A DNA stretch of 64,000 bases from Janthinobacterium sp. Its GTDB lineage: Bacteria; Pseudomonadota; Gammaproteobacteria; Burkholderiales; Burkholderiaceae_D. Positions within the stretch are counted from its first letter, which is position 1; each line of letters opens with the position of its first letter. Both the position numbers and the translations under genes were made by a program. The notes beneath the pieces are model-generated. The model was not told where the DNA came from. It worked only from the letters and a program-made list of their open reading frames with translations, and did no database searches. Positions 1 to 8,220 of this stretch are shown in pieces. The stretch is taken from positions 62,001 through 126,000 of the forward strand of contig PKWL01000095.1 in assembly GCA_003133225.1 (NCBI GenBank). The letters are read 5' to 3'.

Positions 1-1514
1 CTCGTGCGACCTTTCATTTCCGGATTGCCGTTGACCACGACCTCGCCGACAAAGCGCAGCAGGCGCGTGGCGCGATCGCGCCGTTGGGCAAATTTGAACA
101 GATCCGGCGTGCTGTCGATGAAGCGTGTGATGCACTCGCCCGACTTGAACTGCGGATGATTGATGACGTTTTCCAGGAAGAGCAAATTGGTCGACACGCC
201 GCGGATGCGAAATTCGCGCAGCGCACGATCCATGCGGGCAATCGCCTCGTCCGAGGTCGGGCCCCAGGTTGTTACTTTCACCAACAACGAATCGTAGTAA
301 GGCGTAATGATCGCGCCGGAATACGCGGTGCCGCCGTCGAGCCGCACACCGAAGCCGGCCGCGCTGCGGTAGGCCGTCAGGCGGCCATAATCGGGCGTGA
401 AGTTTTTTTCTGGGTCCTCGGTGGTGACGCGGCATTGCAGCGCATGCCCGTTCAAGCGGATCTCGTCTTGCGCCGGCACGCCCGCCAAAGGCATTCCTTC
501 GATCGTTGTTGCGGAACCGATCATCGCCCCTTCGCAAATGCGGATCTGCGCCTTGACGATATCGATGCCGGTCACTTGCTCGGTCACAGTATGCTCGACT
601 TGGATGCGCGGATTAACTTCGATGAAGTAGAACTTGCCGGTATCGGCATCCATTAGGAATTCGACTGTCCCGGCATTGGTATAACCGACCGCACGTCCCA
701 ATCGCAGGGCTGCCGCGCACAGTTGAGCACGGCTCGACTCATCCAGATAAGGTGCCGGCGCGCGCTCCACGACCTTCTGATTGCGACGCTGCACGGTGCA
801 GTCGCGCTCGAACAGGTGCACCAGATTGCCGTGGGTATCGCCGAGGATTTGGACTTCCACGTGGCGGGCGCGACGCACCAATTTCTCCAGATACATTTCG
901 TCGTTGCCAAAGGCGGTCGCCGCTTCGCGCCGGGCTAAGTCCAGATGGGCGCAGAGGTCGGCCTCGGTTTCGATCACGCGCATGCCGCGTCCGCCACCAC
1001 CCCAACTCGCTTTTAGCATCAGAGGGTAACCGACTTCCGCAGCCAGCCTTTTAGCCGCCTCGATATCCTGCGGCAGCGCGCCCGTTGCCGGCATCACGGG
1101 CACCCCGGCCAATACGGCCGCTTGGCGAGCTGCGACCTTGTTGCCAAGGGTGCGCATCACTTCAGACTTTGGGCCGACAAAGGCAATGCCACTGGCCAAG
1201 CAGGCGTCGGCAAAATCAGGATTTTCCGACAGAAAACCGTAACCGGGGTGGATCGCATCCACTTTCGCTTCCTTGGCGACGCGAATGATGTCCTCGATGT
1301 CAAGATAGGCGGCCACGGGTTTTTTCCCTTCCCCCACCAGATAGCTTTCATCGGCCTTGAAGCGATGCAGCGCGAAGCGGTCTTCCGCGGCGTAAATTGC
1401 GACCGTCCGAATACCAAGTTCTGCTGCTGCCCGCATCACGCGGATGGCAATCTCGGAGCGATTGGCAATCAGAATTTTGTGGATGGAATGACGATTTTGA
1501 TTGCTCTGGATCAT
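1..1514 (-). CDS. pyc: Pyruvate carboxylase, N-terminal part (cut by window edge)
   Basis: The first 504 codons form a biotin carboxylase half: ATP-grasp signature KASWGGGGRGMRV near residue 165, the EVNPRIQVEHTVTE catalytic loop, and the HALQCRVTTEDPEKNFTPDYG segment, which is more typical of pyruvate carboxylase than of AccC or PccA. The family carboxylates pyruvate to oxaloacetate (anaplerosis) and is about 1150 residues long, so the carboxyltransferase and biotin-carrier domains would lie beyond the left edge. The start ATG at 1512-1514 is followed by MIQSNQNRHS and then the conserved IHKILIANRSEIA. No neighbour is cotranscribed in the window. Acetyl- or propionyl-CoA carboxylase alpha subunits are less likely alternatives; the missing C-terminus would settle it. 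Confidence 0.88.
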   Translation of the reverse strand, partial: MIQSNQNRHSIHKILIANRSEIAIRVMRAAAELGIRTVAIYAAEDRFALHRFKADESYLVGEGKKPVAAYLDIEDIIRVAKEAKVDAIHPGYGFLSENPDFADACLASGIAFVGPKSEVMRTLGNKVAARQAAVLAGVPVMPATGALPQDIEAAKRLAAEVGYPLMLKASWGGGGRGMRVIETEADLCAHLDLARREAATAFGNDEMYLEKLVRRARHVEVQILGDTHGNLVHLFERDCTVQRRNQKVVERAPAPYLDESSRAQLCAAALRLGRAVGYTNAGTVEFLMDADTGKFYFIEVNPRIQVEHTVTEQVTGIDIVKAQIRICEGAMIGSATTIEGMPLAGVPAQDEIRLNGHALQCRVTTEDPEKNFTPDYGRLTAYRSAAGFGVRLDGGTAYSGAIITPYYDSLLVKVTTWGPTSDEAIARMDRALREFRIRGVSTNLLFLENVINHPQFKSGECITRFIDSTPDLFKFAQRRDRATRLLRFVGEVVVNGNPEMKGRT

Positions 1515-1863
1515 TAGCAAAACTCGTTTGAAATTAGGATTAGGAAAAACCGGCGTTGAACCTGGTTCTTGAAACTGTCCGGCAAAGTGGTAAAGCGGAT
1601 GACAGATTGGGCGCGACAAGGCGTTTTTTTCAGTTTCTGCCAACCGACGCTCAATTGAAATTCCCGAAACGCCAATATCATGTCGATGATAGCGAACCAG
1701 ATCAAAAAACGACCAAAATAACAGAAGCGCTACTCGGCGTTTTAATGACTCCGGTAAACAATACATTATTTACGCGCCAACAGGAAATTTACAAAGCGCG
1801 ATCCCTCACGCGGCCAGGCGTCGGTCGTGCGGACAAATCGATGGAGTTAGGGCAAGGCACACC
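1515..1863. other. Intergenic region upstream of pyc, no gene seen
   Basis: About 350 bases with short open frames on both strands but no recognisable protein, and lower GC than the flanking genes. It presumably holds the pyc promoter. No clear -35/-10 pair was picked out. Confidence 0.5.
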
Positions 1864-2124
1864 CTAGGGCGTCTCAGATCGCCCGATATTTGGCCGTGGA
1901 TCGCCCTTAACAGGTTGGCGGAGGGCCCAATGCCGGCGTGTCACACATCTGCCCGGGTCGGCCGGAGTCAACAGATCAACCTGGATGCCAAGCAGAGCCT
2001 CCAGCTCAACTTGTGGGCCGCCCAGGTCAAACAGCGTTGCACCGGGTAGCGCATCGACCAGCAGATCAAGATCGCTGCCATCTTGGTCGGTACCGTGGAG
2101 CACTGATCTAGTGCGACCTCTCAA
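1864..2124 (-). pseudogene. Remnant of MntA/MNT-type nucleotidyltransferase antitoxin
   Basis: The frame contains SVLHGTDQDGSDLDLLVD followed by FDLGGPQVELEALLGIQVDLLTP, which matches the core of minimal nucleotidyltransferases (GS...DxD motif) that act as antitoxins with HEPN (HepT) toxins. The homology starts abruptly: the glycine of the GS motif is replaced by arginine and the usual ~25 N-terminal residues are missing. After DLLTPAD the sequence no longer follows the family. No HepT partner is present. It is read as a truncated, non-functional fragment. Confidence 0.6.
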
Positions 2125-2140
2125 AATCCCTCGTCTTCAA

Positions 2141-2174
2141 TTGCTAAAGCCCCGAAAAAACGGGGCTTTAGCAA
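2141..2174. terminator. Perfect 14-bp inverted repeat with A6 loop
   Basis: Arms at 2141-2154 and 2161-2174 are exactly complementary around a loop of six A (U on the other strand). The stem is GC-rich at the loop side, as in intrinsic terminators, but neither flank has a clear U-tract. It could be a terminator remnant or an element-end structure just outside the putative attachment site. Confidence 0.45.
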
Positions 2175-2208
2175 CGCTATGCTTCACGGAAAGCTAAACT
2201 TAGCAAAG

Positions 2209-2226
2209 TCATTCCCACTCAATTGT
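2209..2226 (-). repeat. Putative att site: displaced copy of the guaA 3' end
   Basis: On the minus strand these 18 bases read ACA ATT GAG TGG GAA TGA, that is T-I-E-W-E-stop, the exact end of GuaA. The real guaA end at 8221-8238 encodes the same residues as ACG ATC GAA TGG GAG TGA. The 14/18 matches differ only at four synonymous third positions. Homology stops upstream of the ACA codon. The guaA 3' end is a known target of tyrosine-recombinase islands, so this is interpreted as the distal att site of an island whose other end is at guaA. Confidence 0.65.
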
Positions 2227-2732
2227 TTCCTAGGCCTGTAAACCCGCATGGATACTGGCTTTGTTTGTGTGGACCATCTCACTTTACCGTCATATTTACT
2301 GTCAAAAAACAAGCGCTTTGACTGGCGCGGGAGATGCACTCGGTTTGCGCGGCGACTACTTTTCCACATCAATCGTCAACTATCGACGTGAGCTGGAAGC
2401 CCATCGAAGCCATTGCATCGTACGTTTTTCCTTCAAGGAACAAGTATAAAGCAACGACTTCTCGTTACCAACCGTTATATAGCGAGCGTGTTCCAATCTT
2501 TAAAATCCAAGAGCGGGCAATCGTTTGCCGAGTAAGCCAGTTGTTCAATAATTTCCGGCATCCTGGGTCAAAAGTAAGTCAAACGCGAACAACTCCCTAC
2601 TTTGGTGCAACTTATGGCGAATTTCGCCAACGAATTTTCATTGTTACCTTTTACGCTCAATTCGTCTCCCACAAGGACACGAACTTGCCGCTCAGTGTCA
2701 TTTACGGAGAACTTGGCGCTCACACCAGCGTT
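2227..2732. other. AT-richer island edge without a recognised gene
   Basis: About 500 bases between the putative att site and hipA. GC is visibly lower than in the housekeeping genes. A plus-strand open frame from 2334 runs into the 3' end of hipA on the opposite strand; its translation resembles no family I know. This is where an island integrase might be expected, but no recombinase motif is visible. Confidence 0.45.
2295..2310 (+). repeat. 16-bp direct repeat, copy 1 (TTTAC[CT]GTCAAAAAAC)
   Basis: Matches 8079-8094 at 15 of 16 bases in the same orientation. A shorter TTTACCGTCA lies at 2283-2292 and an inverted TTTTACCGTC at 8031-8040. The copies sit 70-130 bp inside the two putative att sites, a spacing compatible with recombinase arm-type sites. 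Confidence 0.45.
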
Positions 2733-3995
2733 TCAACGATCCGGCGTTGCTTCAAAGAAGAAGCATTCAGGCAAGATGGCTGGAGCGACGTAGTCCACGT
2801 CTTGGGCAGACACGCCACAAGCGAAGAAGCTCTCGCGCCACTGGCGCGCGACTGCCACGATCTGGTCGATTTCCCTGCGGGCCTCTTCGGCTGACAACCC
2901 GAAGCGGCCTGACTGTGATAGCAAATTGTAGATACTGGCCGTGCGACCGTAGTTGCCCACGGTCAGTGCCAAGTCGCGTCGCTCCAGGCTCACCACAGGT
3001 GCGGGCACCAAGTCGTAGGCGGGCGCTAGGCGCCATCCCTTTGGCCGGCGCAGCAACGCGTGGTTTCGCGGGTGATCATCGTTGTTGGTTACTGCGGCGT
3101 TGAAGACCATGCGCCGGAACAGTTCAGCGCAATCGGCTTCAGGCTTGTCGGACCAGCGGCGCAGGTTGTCAGCCAGCAGCGGATAAGACCAACGTTCACG
3201 GCTCAGATAGCTATCGTCGCAATCGAGCACCGTGAGTCCACTGACCAATCCAAAGCGCAGATAGCCCTTGTCCGTGTGTTCACGATCGAAGCGCTGCAGC
3301 ATCAACACTTCGCTGTCGCCGACCGCCTGCAGGCGTGCCTGCGTGACGTTCAAGCCGCAGCGGCGTGCGAGGTCGAGCGTGGCGTACTCGATGCGCTGCA
3401 AGTTGCAGCGATCATCTTTGGCGGGAAACTTGCCCAGCCACAGACACTGCGCATCCTCGATGGTGGCTTTGGGTCGGGCACCACCCATGCTGGTGCCGGG
3501 ATCGAGCCGTTCTAGCAGGTGCACCGGTACCGGCCTGCCTTCCTCGATAGCCTGCGCAGCAGCAACCAGTTCGGCGAGCTGGTGGGTGCGGTTGTACTGC
3601 CGCTTGGGAGCGGGTGGTTCGGCCTTGAGGCCGAAGCTCAGATAGCCAGCGCCATCCTGCGGGCCATGCAGCAGATAGTCGATTTCATGTAGATCACCCG
3701 CAGCACGTTCGAGCTTGTACTCGATGACCCGCCGTCCCCAAGCGTCCGGGCTCGCATCGCGCAGCGCACCGGGAATACCCTTGAGTTGAGTGAACTCATG
3801 GACGGTTTTATCCAGCGGCAGGCGGTACGGGTCGAGTGCAACCGCGTCGGCACGCTGGAGATAACGATCGCCATAGCGAAAGCGCCCGATCTGCGTGCCG
3901 TCGGGCAAGGTCTGTACTTTCAGCAGCGCCGCCGGCACTGTGTCCAGGGTGCCGGGGAGCTGGACGTAGACGTAGGCTTCGCGCTCAGAAGTCAT
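2733..3995 (-). CDS. hipA: HipA-like serine/threonine kinase toxin
   Basis: The 420-residue protein has the HipA N-terminal subdomain (GRFRYGDRYL, DPYRLPL), the GxARPKA loop (SMGGARPKATI), catalytic-loop VTNNDDHPRNHALL and metal-binding LAPAYDLVPAP. HipA kinases phosphorylate targets such as glutamyl-tRNA synthetase and induce growth arrest, neutralised by HipB. ATG 3995 is chosen because conserved sequence begins there and it overlaps the upstream HTH gene by 11 bp, the coupled hipBA arrangement. Length fits the family and the key residues are present, so it is probably active. The cellular target is unknown. Confidence 0.88.
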   Translation of the reverse strand: MTSEREAYVYVQLPGTLDTVPAALLKVQTLPDGTQIGRFRYGDRYLQRADAVALDPYRLPLDKTVHEFTQLKGIPGALRDASPDAWGRRVIEYKLERAAGDLHEIDYLLHGPQDGAGYLSFGLKAEPPAPKRQYNRTHQLAELVAAAQAIEEGRPVPVHLLERLDPGTSMGGARPKATIEDAQCLWLGKFPAKDDRCNLQRIEYATLDLARRCGLNVTQARLQAVGDSEVLMLQRFDREHTDKGYLRFGLVSGLTVLDCDDSYLSRERWSYPLLADNLRRWSDKPEADCAELFRRMVFNAAVTNNDDHPRNHALLRRPKGWRLAPAYDLVPAPVVSLERRDLALTVGNYGRTASIYNLLSQSGRFGLSAEEARREIDQIVAVARQWRESFFACGVSAQDVDYVAPAILPECFFFEATPDR

Positions 3996-4317
3996 AGTCG
4001 TTGCCGCTCTTGCGTGGCTTGCCCACGCGGGTGGGACGACGCGAGGCTTCAAGCGCCTTGCCGTGAACATCAGTGTCGGGGTCGGCCATGGTGTCCAAAG
4101 ATTTTTCCAGACCGAGCGCCCACAGCACGGTGAAGCAGACGCCAATGGCAGTACCGGGCTTGCCGAGCTCCAGTGCCGTGAGCGTATTGCGGTTGATCCC
4201 TGCTTTACTGGCAAGGTCCACCACTGACCAGCCGCGACGAATCCGCGCGACGCGGATGCGCTGGCCTAGCTGGGCGGCACGCTCGGAGACATGCAGCGGA
4301 ATGGTGAAATTGCTCAT
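3985..4317 (-). CDS. HipB-like XRE-family antitoxin/repressor
   Basis: A 110-residue protein with a Cro/C1-type helix-turn-helix at about residues 17-70 (LGQRIRVARIRRGWS, INRNTLTALELGKPGTAIG). It precedes and overlaps hipA, the standard antitoxin position. It should bind HipA and repress the operon through the inverted repeats just upstream. The C-terminal 35 residues are basic and probably disordered, and may contact the toxin. Confidence 0.85.
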   Translation of the reverse strand: MSNFTIPLHVSERAAQLGQRIRVARIRRGWSVVDLASKAGINRNTLTALELGKPGTAIGVCFTVLWALGLEKSLDTMADPDTDVHGKALEASRRPTRVGKPRKSGNDYDF

Positions 4318-4351
4318 GATTTTGGGCTTACATACACTTAACGACCATCAT

Positions 4352-4423
4352 AATAGGCAATTTATGGCAATCGCGCAAGGTTATTAAGGCCTATTTGATT
4401 AAAATAATAGGCACAAAGCCTAT
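4352..4423. promoter_or_regulatory. Operator array upstream of the hipBA-like operon
   Basis: Four half-sites: ATAGGC at 4353-4358, GCCTAT at 4389-4394, ATAGGC at 4407-4412 and GCCTAT at 4418-4423. The last two form a perfect palindrome around ACAAA. The AT-rich stretch lies 36-106 bp upstream of the HipB-like start, as expected for autoregulation by a HipB/HipA complex bound to several operators. Binding is inferred. Confidence 0.6.
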
Positions 4424-4622
4424 CAGCAGCTAATTAAGTGGGCAAACAAGCTTCCGCACCTATCGCCGCCCCCACGCACTCGGCTTGCGGATGCCGCCTT
4501 GCGTAGACGTAGATTCCTGTTTGCGTCCGAGCCGACCTTTGGCCGACTTTGCTCTCCCATGCTTTAGGACTTGAAAAGTGTCAGAAATAGCCTCATGCTT
4601 CTTCCAATCAGGAGATATCGCC

Positions 4623-5219
4623 ATGCAGACCCTCGCCAAACAAGTCTTGGAACATGCTACCGGAGCGCCGGAGGGCACGCCTTTGGTCGCCAAAAAACTG
4701 TTGCACCTGGGTAATCGTGCAGCCGTGGATCAAGTGCTGTCCCGCCTGGTACAGCGCGGCACCCTATTGCGCGCCGGCCGTGGCATCTATGTCTTGCCCG
4801 TCGAAAGCCGCTTCGGCACCCGCGCGCCGTCGGCCGTCAAGATGGTCGAAGGTTTGGCAAACCAGCGCGGGGAAATCATCGTGTCGCACGGTGCCGCCGC
4901 CGCTAACGCGCTAGGCCTGACTACGCAGGTGCCGATGCGCGCGGTCTATCTCACCTCCGGCCCCAGCCGCCGCTTAAAATTGGGCGCTCAGATGGTCGAG
5001 TTCCGGCACGCGCCGATTTGGCAACTGATCTTTCCTGGGCGTGCTGCGGGCGAGGTGGTGCGGGCGCTGGCCTGGCTAGGTCCGGAAAAAGCCGGAGAAG
5101 CAATCCAGAAGCTGCGCGCCAAGCTGCCACCCTCTGAACTGAAAGAAGTCGCATCGGCGTGGTCGCGCCTGCCGACCTGGATGGCCCAAGAGATCAGCGC
5201 CCTGGTGACCCATGGCTGA
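4623..5219 (+). CDS. DUF6088/AbiEi-type antitoxin
   Basis: A 198-residue protein with an N-terminal winged-helix region (VDQVLSRLVQRGTLLRAGRGIYVLP, about residues 35-60) and the AbiEi/DUF6088 body (IIVSHGAAAANALGLTTQVP, VYLTSGPSRRLKLG). AbiEi-like proteins repress and counter a partner AbiEii nucleotidyltransferase (type IV toxin-antitoxin). ATG 4623 is chosen over an in-frame ATG 45 bp upstream because AGGAGA sits just before it. Its stop overlaps the start of the broken toxin gene by 8 bp. As the toxin is destroyed, the protein is now an orphan. Confidence 0.8.
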   Translation: MQTLAKQVLEHATGAPEGTPLVAKKLLHLGNRAAVDQVLSRLVQRGTLLRAGRGIYVLPVESRFGTRAPSAVKMVEGLANQRGEIIVSHGAAAANALGLTTQVPMRAVYLTSGPSRRLKLGAQMVEFRHAPIWQLIFPGRAAGEVVRALAWLGPEKAGEAIQKLRAKLPPSELKEVASAWSRLPTWMAQEISALVTHG

Positions 5220-5368
5220 GTTCTTCCAGCTCTCCCGCCGCCAAATGCCTGGAGGCGCTCGACTTGGCAGCCAACACGTCGGGCCTCCCTGTCCATCTGC
5301 TGGAAAAAGACATTTGGGTGGTCTGGTTGTCGCTGCGGCACCTCTTTGCCGCCCCCTATCGTGCTGCG
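5212..5368 (+). pseudogene. AbiEii/AbiGii-type toxin, frameshifted and truncated
   Basis: Translation starts MAEFFQLS and then continues, only after a one-base shift near 5235, as SPAAKCLEALDLAANTSG and LPVHLLEKDIWVVW, the usual beginning of AbiEii nucleotidyltransferase toxins coupled to DUF6088 antitoxins. The shift fits loss of one C in a CCC/CCCC run. Similarity ends near AAPY (about 5362), before the expected HLVFKGGTSLSK active-site motif. The remainder (normally about 300 residues) is gone. Confidence 0.7.
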
Positions 5369-5369
5369 G

Positions 5370-5462
5370 TGTTCGCGGCGACATGCCGCGCAAAACCATA
5401 TCGGCACACATTTGACTGTGCAAGGTGTTCAAGGCTGATTCCTCCGCCAAAGCCGGGGACAT
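5370..5462 (-). pseudogene. 5' fragment of a tyrosine-recombinase-like gene
   Basis: Reading from ATG 5462 gives ALNTLHSQMCADMVLRGMSPRT, which resembles the SAM-like N-terminal domain of phage-type or IS91-associated integrases (pattern xxMxxDMxLRGxSPRTQ). The resemblance stops after about 31 codons, exactly where the AbiEii fragment on the other strand ends. The two fragments mark a recombination or deletion junction near 5365-5370. The family call rests on a short stretch. Confidence 0.4.
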
Positions 5463-5550
5463 CCCTCAACTTCAGCATATGAACCAGTGCACTATTTCCT
5501 AGCGCGAATCTCCGAACAGCCACCCGACGCGCAGCGGCTTAGTCCAACAG

Positions 5551-7947
5551 TCATAGGGATCCAAGGCGAAATTGCTGTTGATCGGAATCCACTTGATAAC
5601 CCATCGCCCGGTAACCCCGCTGTCGCTTTTCCCACATCCTGTAAAGTTGCGGATGATCCAGTTCGACGTAGTCGTAAATCAGAATGTCGGTTTTGCTCGC
5701 ATGTTCACGATGTAGACGGCCAGCGTATTGCTGCAGCGTCCCTGTCCACGAGATCGGCAGCGTCAGGATAAGGGTGTCCAACGGCGCATGATCGAAACCC
5801 TCTCCGACCAGTTGGGCGCTCGCCAGAAGTATGTGCGGGGCGTCCTCCGGCAACTCCGCCAACGCCTTGATAATCGCTTGGCGCTCTTTTGCCTTCATGC
5901 GGCCGTGCAGCATGAAGCAAGGGTATTCGACATTCGCCAAATGCGTGTGCAGCAGGTCAAGGTGTTCTGTCCGTTTGGTCAGCAACAACACCTTCCGTCC
6001 ATTGTTCAACGCATTGATCGCGTCGGCGACGATGCGTGCGTTTCGATCGTTGTCCTCGGCCAGCAGTCGGATGACCTCTTGAATGCTGGCGTGCGGCGGA
6101 ATGGACGGAGTCGGAAGATGCCGGATCCGAACCGTTAGCTGATCCGGGACATGTGCCGGGCGCTTGGCGATATGCCTGACGGGGCCGCACTGCATGAAGA
6201 TGATCGGGTGGTGCCCGTTGCTGCGAACGGGGGTGGCGCTGAGCCCCAGAACGTAGCGTGCGCTGGCTTGCTTCAAGACCGCTTCGAACGTTTCTGCAGT
6301 TAAGTGATGGGCCTCATCAATGATGACTTGCCCGTATTGGCTGAACAGTTCGGGAAGGTCGTCGCGGCGCGCCAGGCTTTGAATGACTGCAATGTCGAGC
6401 ATACCGGTAGGATTCTTTTTCCCGGCGCCGATCAGGCCAATTTTTTGCTCGTCCAGTCCGACGAAACTACCAAGGCGCACTTGCCATTGCCGCATAAGGT
6501 CGGCGCGGTGGACAATCACCAAGGTGCTGACCTTTCTCTTGGCGATAACGGCCGCTGCGGTTACCGTCTTTCCAAATGCAGTGGGCGCGATCAGCATGCC
6601 GAAATCATGTTTGGTAACGGCTTCGAGCGCTTCCTGCTGATCCGGGCGCAGCACACCTTGAAACGTCGCGTTCATTGGATGCCCCATCGAACGTGCGTCG
6701 CCCAGGCGGAGCTCAATTTTATTGACGGCAAGCAGTACCTCAACGTCGCTCAGGCAACCTCGCGGCAACGACAGAAATTTTTCGCGGTTCCCAGCGCGGC
6801 TGATGATCCGGGGTGTATTCCATGTGGACCTGAGCGTGGCCTGAAGCTTGTAGAAATCTGGATTTTGGAACGCCGCGATGCGAATCAGCCGGTTCATCAG
6901 GGATTGCGGCAGACCGGCTTTCTCGATGAACAATTGGGCGGCGATAGTCGCTATTACGGCTTTCGGCATGATGCCGTTGAGTTTGATATCAGGCTTGGCT
7001 GGTCGTACCCACGGCGCATCGGCGTTCTCTTCCGGCACTTCGGCGTAGGCGATGTCGAGCGGATGGCGGTCTCCAACCAGTTTGGTCAGTGCCGCTTCGA
7101 TACGCCCTTGCGGAAGAGGTTTGATGTTTTCCAGAAACGCCCATTGGTCGGGCAGTTGCTGCAAGTTTGCGTCGACAAAGACGCTGCGTCCAAGGTCACG
7201 GGGCTCCTTTTGTAAGGGTAAGGCTATCAGGTTGCCAAATCCGCCTTTCGGCATGGTGTCCTGGTTTGGAAATAGACGGTCGTACGATTTTAGGGTCAGC
7301 TGCCGGGTGCGGGCACAGGTCGCGCTGATCAGCGCCGCTCCAAGTCGCCTTACATCCCTTGCCGGCGTTGCGTTCGCAAAGAAAAGCCAAAGGTGTGCTC
7401 CCGAGCCGGAGCGCGAGATTTCCAATGCTGCGGGGAGATCATTTTCGAGGCAGGTTTGCAGTACCGCACGGGCATCTTCGCGCCAAACCGCTTCATCGAA
7501 ATCGATGGCAAGGAAATAGCATCGGTTATCGACCAGCAGTGGATACACGCCGGCGGTGATCTCCCCCCTGAGATGCCTGCGAATGATGACGTCGGTGACG
7601 GGCGCAAATAGGCTGTGAATGCAGTCGCTGCATTTTATTCTCGGCTTTATGCAAACGCCACGTCGCCACTCATTGGCGCACACGGGCGAATACCCAGGTT
7701 TTTCGGTCGTCTTGCTAATCCAGCGAACCGGGTAGATATCCTCCCGCCCACGAAAGAGCCGTCGGAAGAGCTTGACTTTCGCCTCGGAAGACAACTCGTT
7801 GCCATTGTGTTGCAGCGCGGAATCGCCAACGGGGCCAATGTCGGAATTTGATGGCTGCGGCGCCGCGATGCCGTGCTGTGCAAGCAGGGCCTTCAGCGCG
7901 TTATTCTCAGCACGTAACTGGATGAGTTCGGCTTCGGTATTTGACAT
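5551..7947 (-). CDS. Primase (AEP, TOTE type)-superfamily II helicase fusion
   Basis: A 798-residue protein. Residues 1-25 form a leucine-zipper-like coil (AELIQLRAENNALKALL). Next is a cysteine cluster (CANEWRRGVC, CSDC), then an archaeo-eukaryotic primase fold with FLAIDFDEA (metal-binding acidic pair) and SGSGAHLWLFF (conserved His). The second half is an SF2 helicase: Walker A APTAFGKT, IIDEAHH, LSATP and the motif V/VI region VGEGFDH...QQYAGRLHR. The architecture matches predicted TOTE conflict-system proteins thought to act against mobile DNA. ATG 7947 is chosen because the coiled coil begins there; the frame is open 39 codons further upstream. All catalytic motifs appear intact. Activity and targets are inferred, not shown. 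Confidence 0.78.
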   Translation of the reverse strand: MSNTEAELIQLRAENNALKALLAQHGIAAPQPSNSDIGPVGDSALQHNGNELSSEAKVKLFRRLFRGREDIYPVRWISKTTEKPGYSPVCANEWRRGVCIKPRIKCSDCIHSLFAPVTDVIIRRHLRGEITAGVYPLLVDNRCYFLAIDFDEAVWREDARAVLQTCLENDLPAALEISRSGSGAHLWLFFANATPARDVRRLGAALISATCARTRQLTLKSYDRLFPNQDTMPKGGFGNLIALPLQKEPRDLGRSVFVDANLQQLPDQWAFLENIKPLPQGRIEAALTKLVGDRHPLDIAYAEVPEENADAPWVRPAKPDIKLNGIMPKAVIATIAAQLFIEKAGLPQSLMNRLIRIAAFQNPDFYKLQATLRSTWNTPRIISRAGNREKFLSLPRGCLSDVEVLLAVNKIELRLGDARSMGHPMNATFQGVLRPDQQEALEAVTKHDFGMLIAPTAFGKTVTAAAVIAKRKVSTLVIVHRADLMRQWQVRLGSFVGLDEQKIGLIGAGKKNPTGMLDIAVIQSLARRDDLPELFSQYGQVIIDEAHHLTAETFEAVLKQASARYVLGLSATPVRSNGHHPIIFMQCGPVRHIAKRPAHVPDQLTVRIRHLPTPSIPPHASIQEVIRLLAEDNDRNARIVADAINALNNGRKVLLLTKRTEHLDLLHTHLANVEYPCFMLHGRMKAKERQAIIKALAELPEDAPHILLASAQLVGEGFDHAPLDTLILTLPISWTGTLQQYAGRLHREHASKTDILIYDYVELDHPQLYRMWEKRQRGYRAMGYQVDSDQQQFRLGSL

Positions 7948-8078
7948 GCGCGGCTCGTTTTTACGATGATGAACACAAATGAACCGCAGGCTAATTGAGG
8001 CTAGCGAGGGATCGTTTTCACTTGCGGCCTGACGGTAAAAATTCGCGTCAACGAACAACGCCAATTTTCACCGGCAGA

Positions 8079-8094
8079 TTTACCGTCAAAAAAC
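8079..8094 (+). repeat. 16-bp direct repeat, copy 2 (TTTACCGTCAAAAAAC)
   Basis: Partner of 2295-2310 with one mismatch, lying in the AT-rich gap between the helicase gene and guaA. See copy 1 for the possible arm-site role. Confidence 0.45.
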
Positions 8095-8220
8095 GCCCTC
8101 TGCACCTCCAAAAATTCCGGCCGTCAAAATAAAAATTTTGATGTTTTTCAATAACTTATGCCGCTATTGATGTCGTATTTACGATCATCTTCAATAAAAC
8201 GTAAGCAGTTCCATCACCCG

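Noticed and set aside
2334-2894. A 186-codon plus-strand open frame at the island edge
   Set aside because: Its last third is antisense to the end of hipA, it has no ribosome site and its translation looks like no protein family.
5076-5462. Minus-strand frame of 128 codons as a full gene
   Set aside because: Only the first 31 codons resemble a recombinase; the rest is antisense to the antitoxin and toxin remnants.
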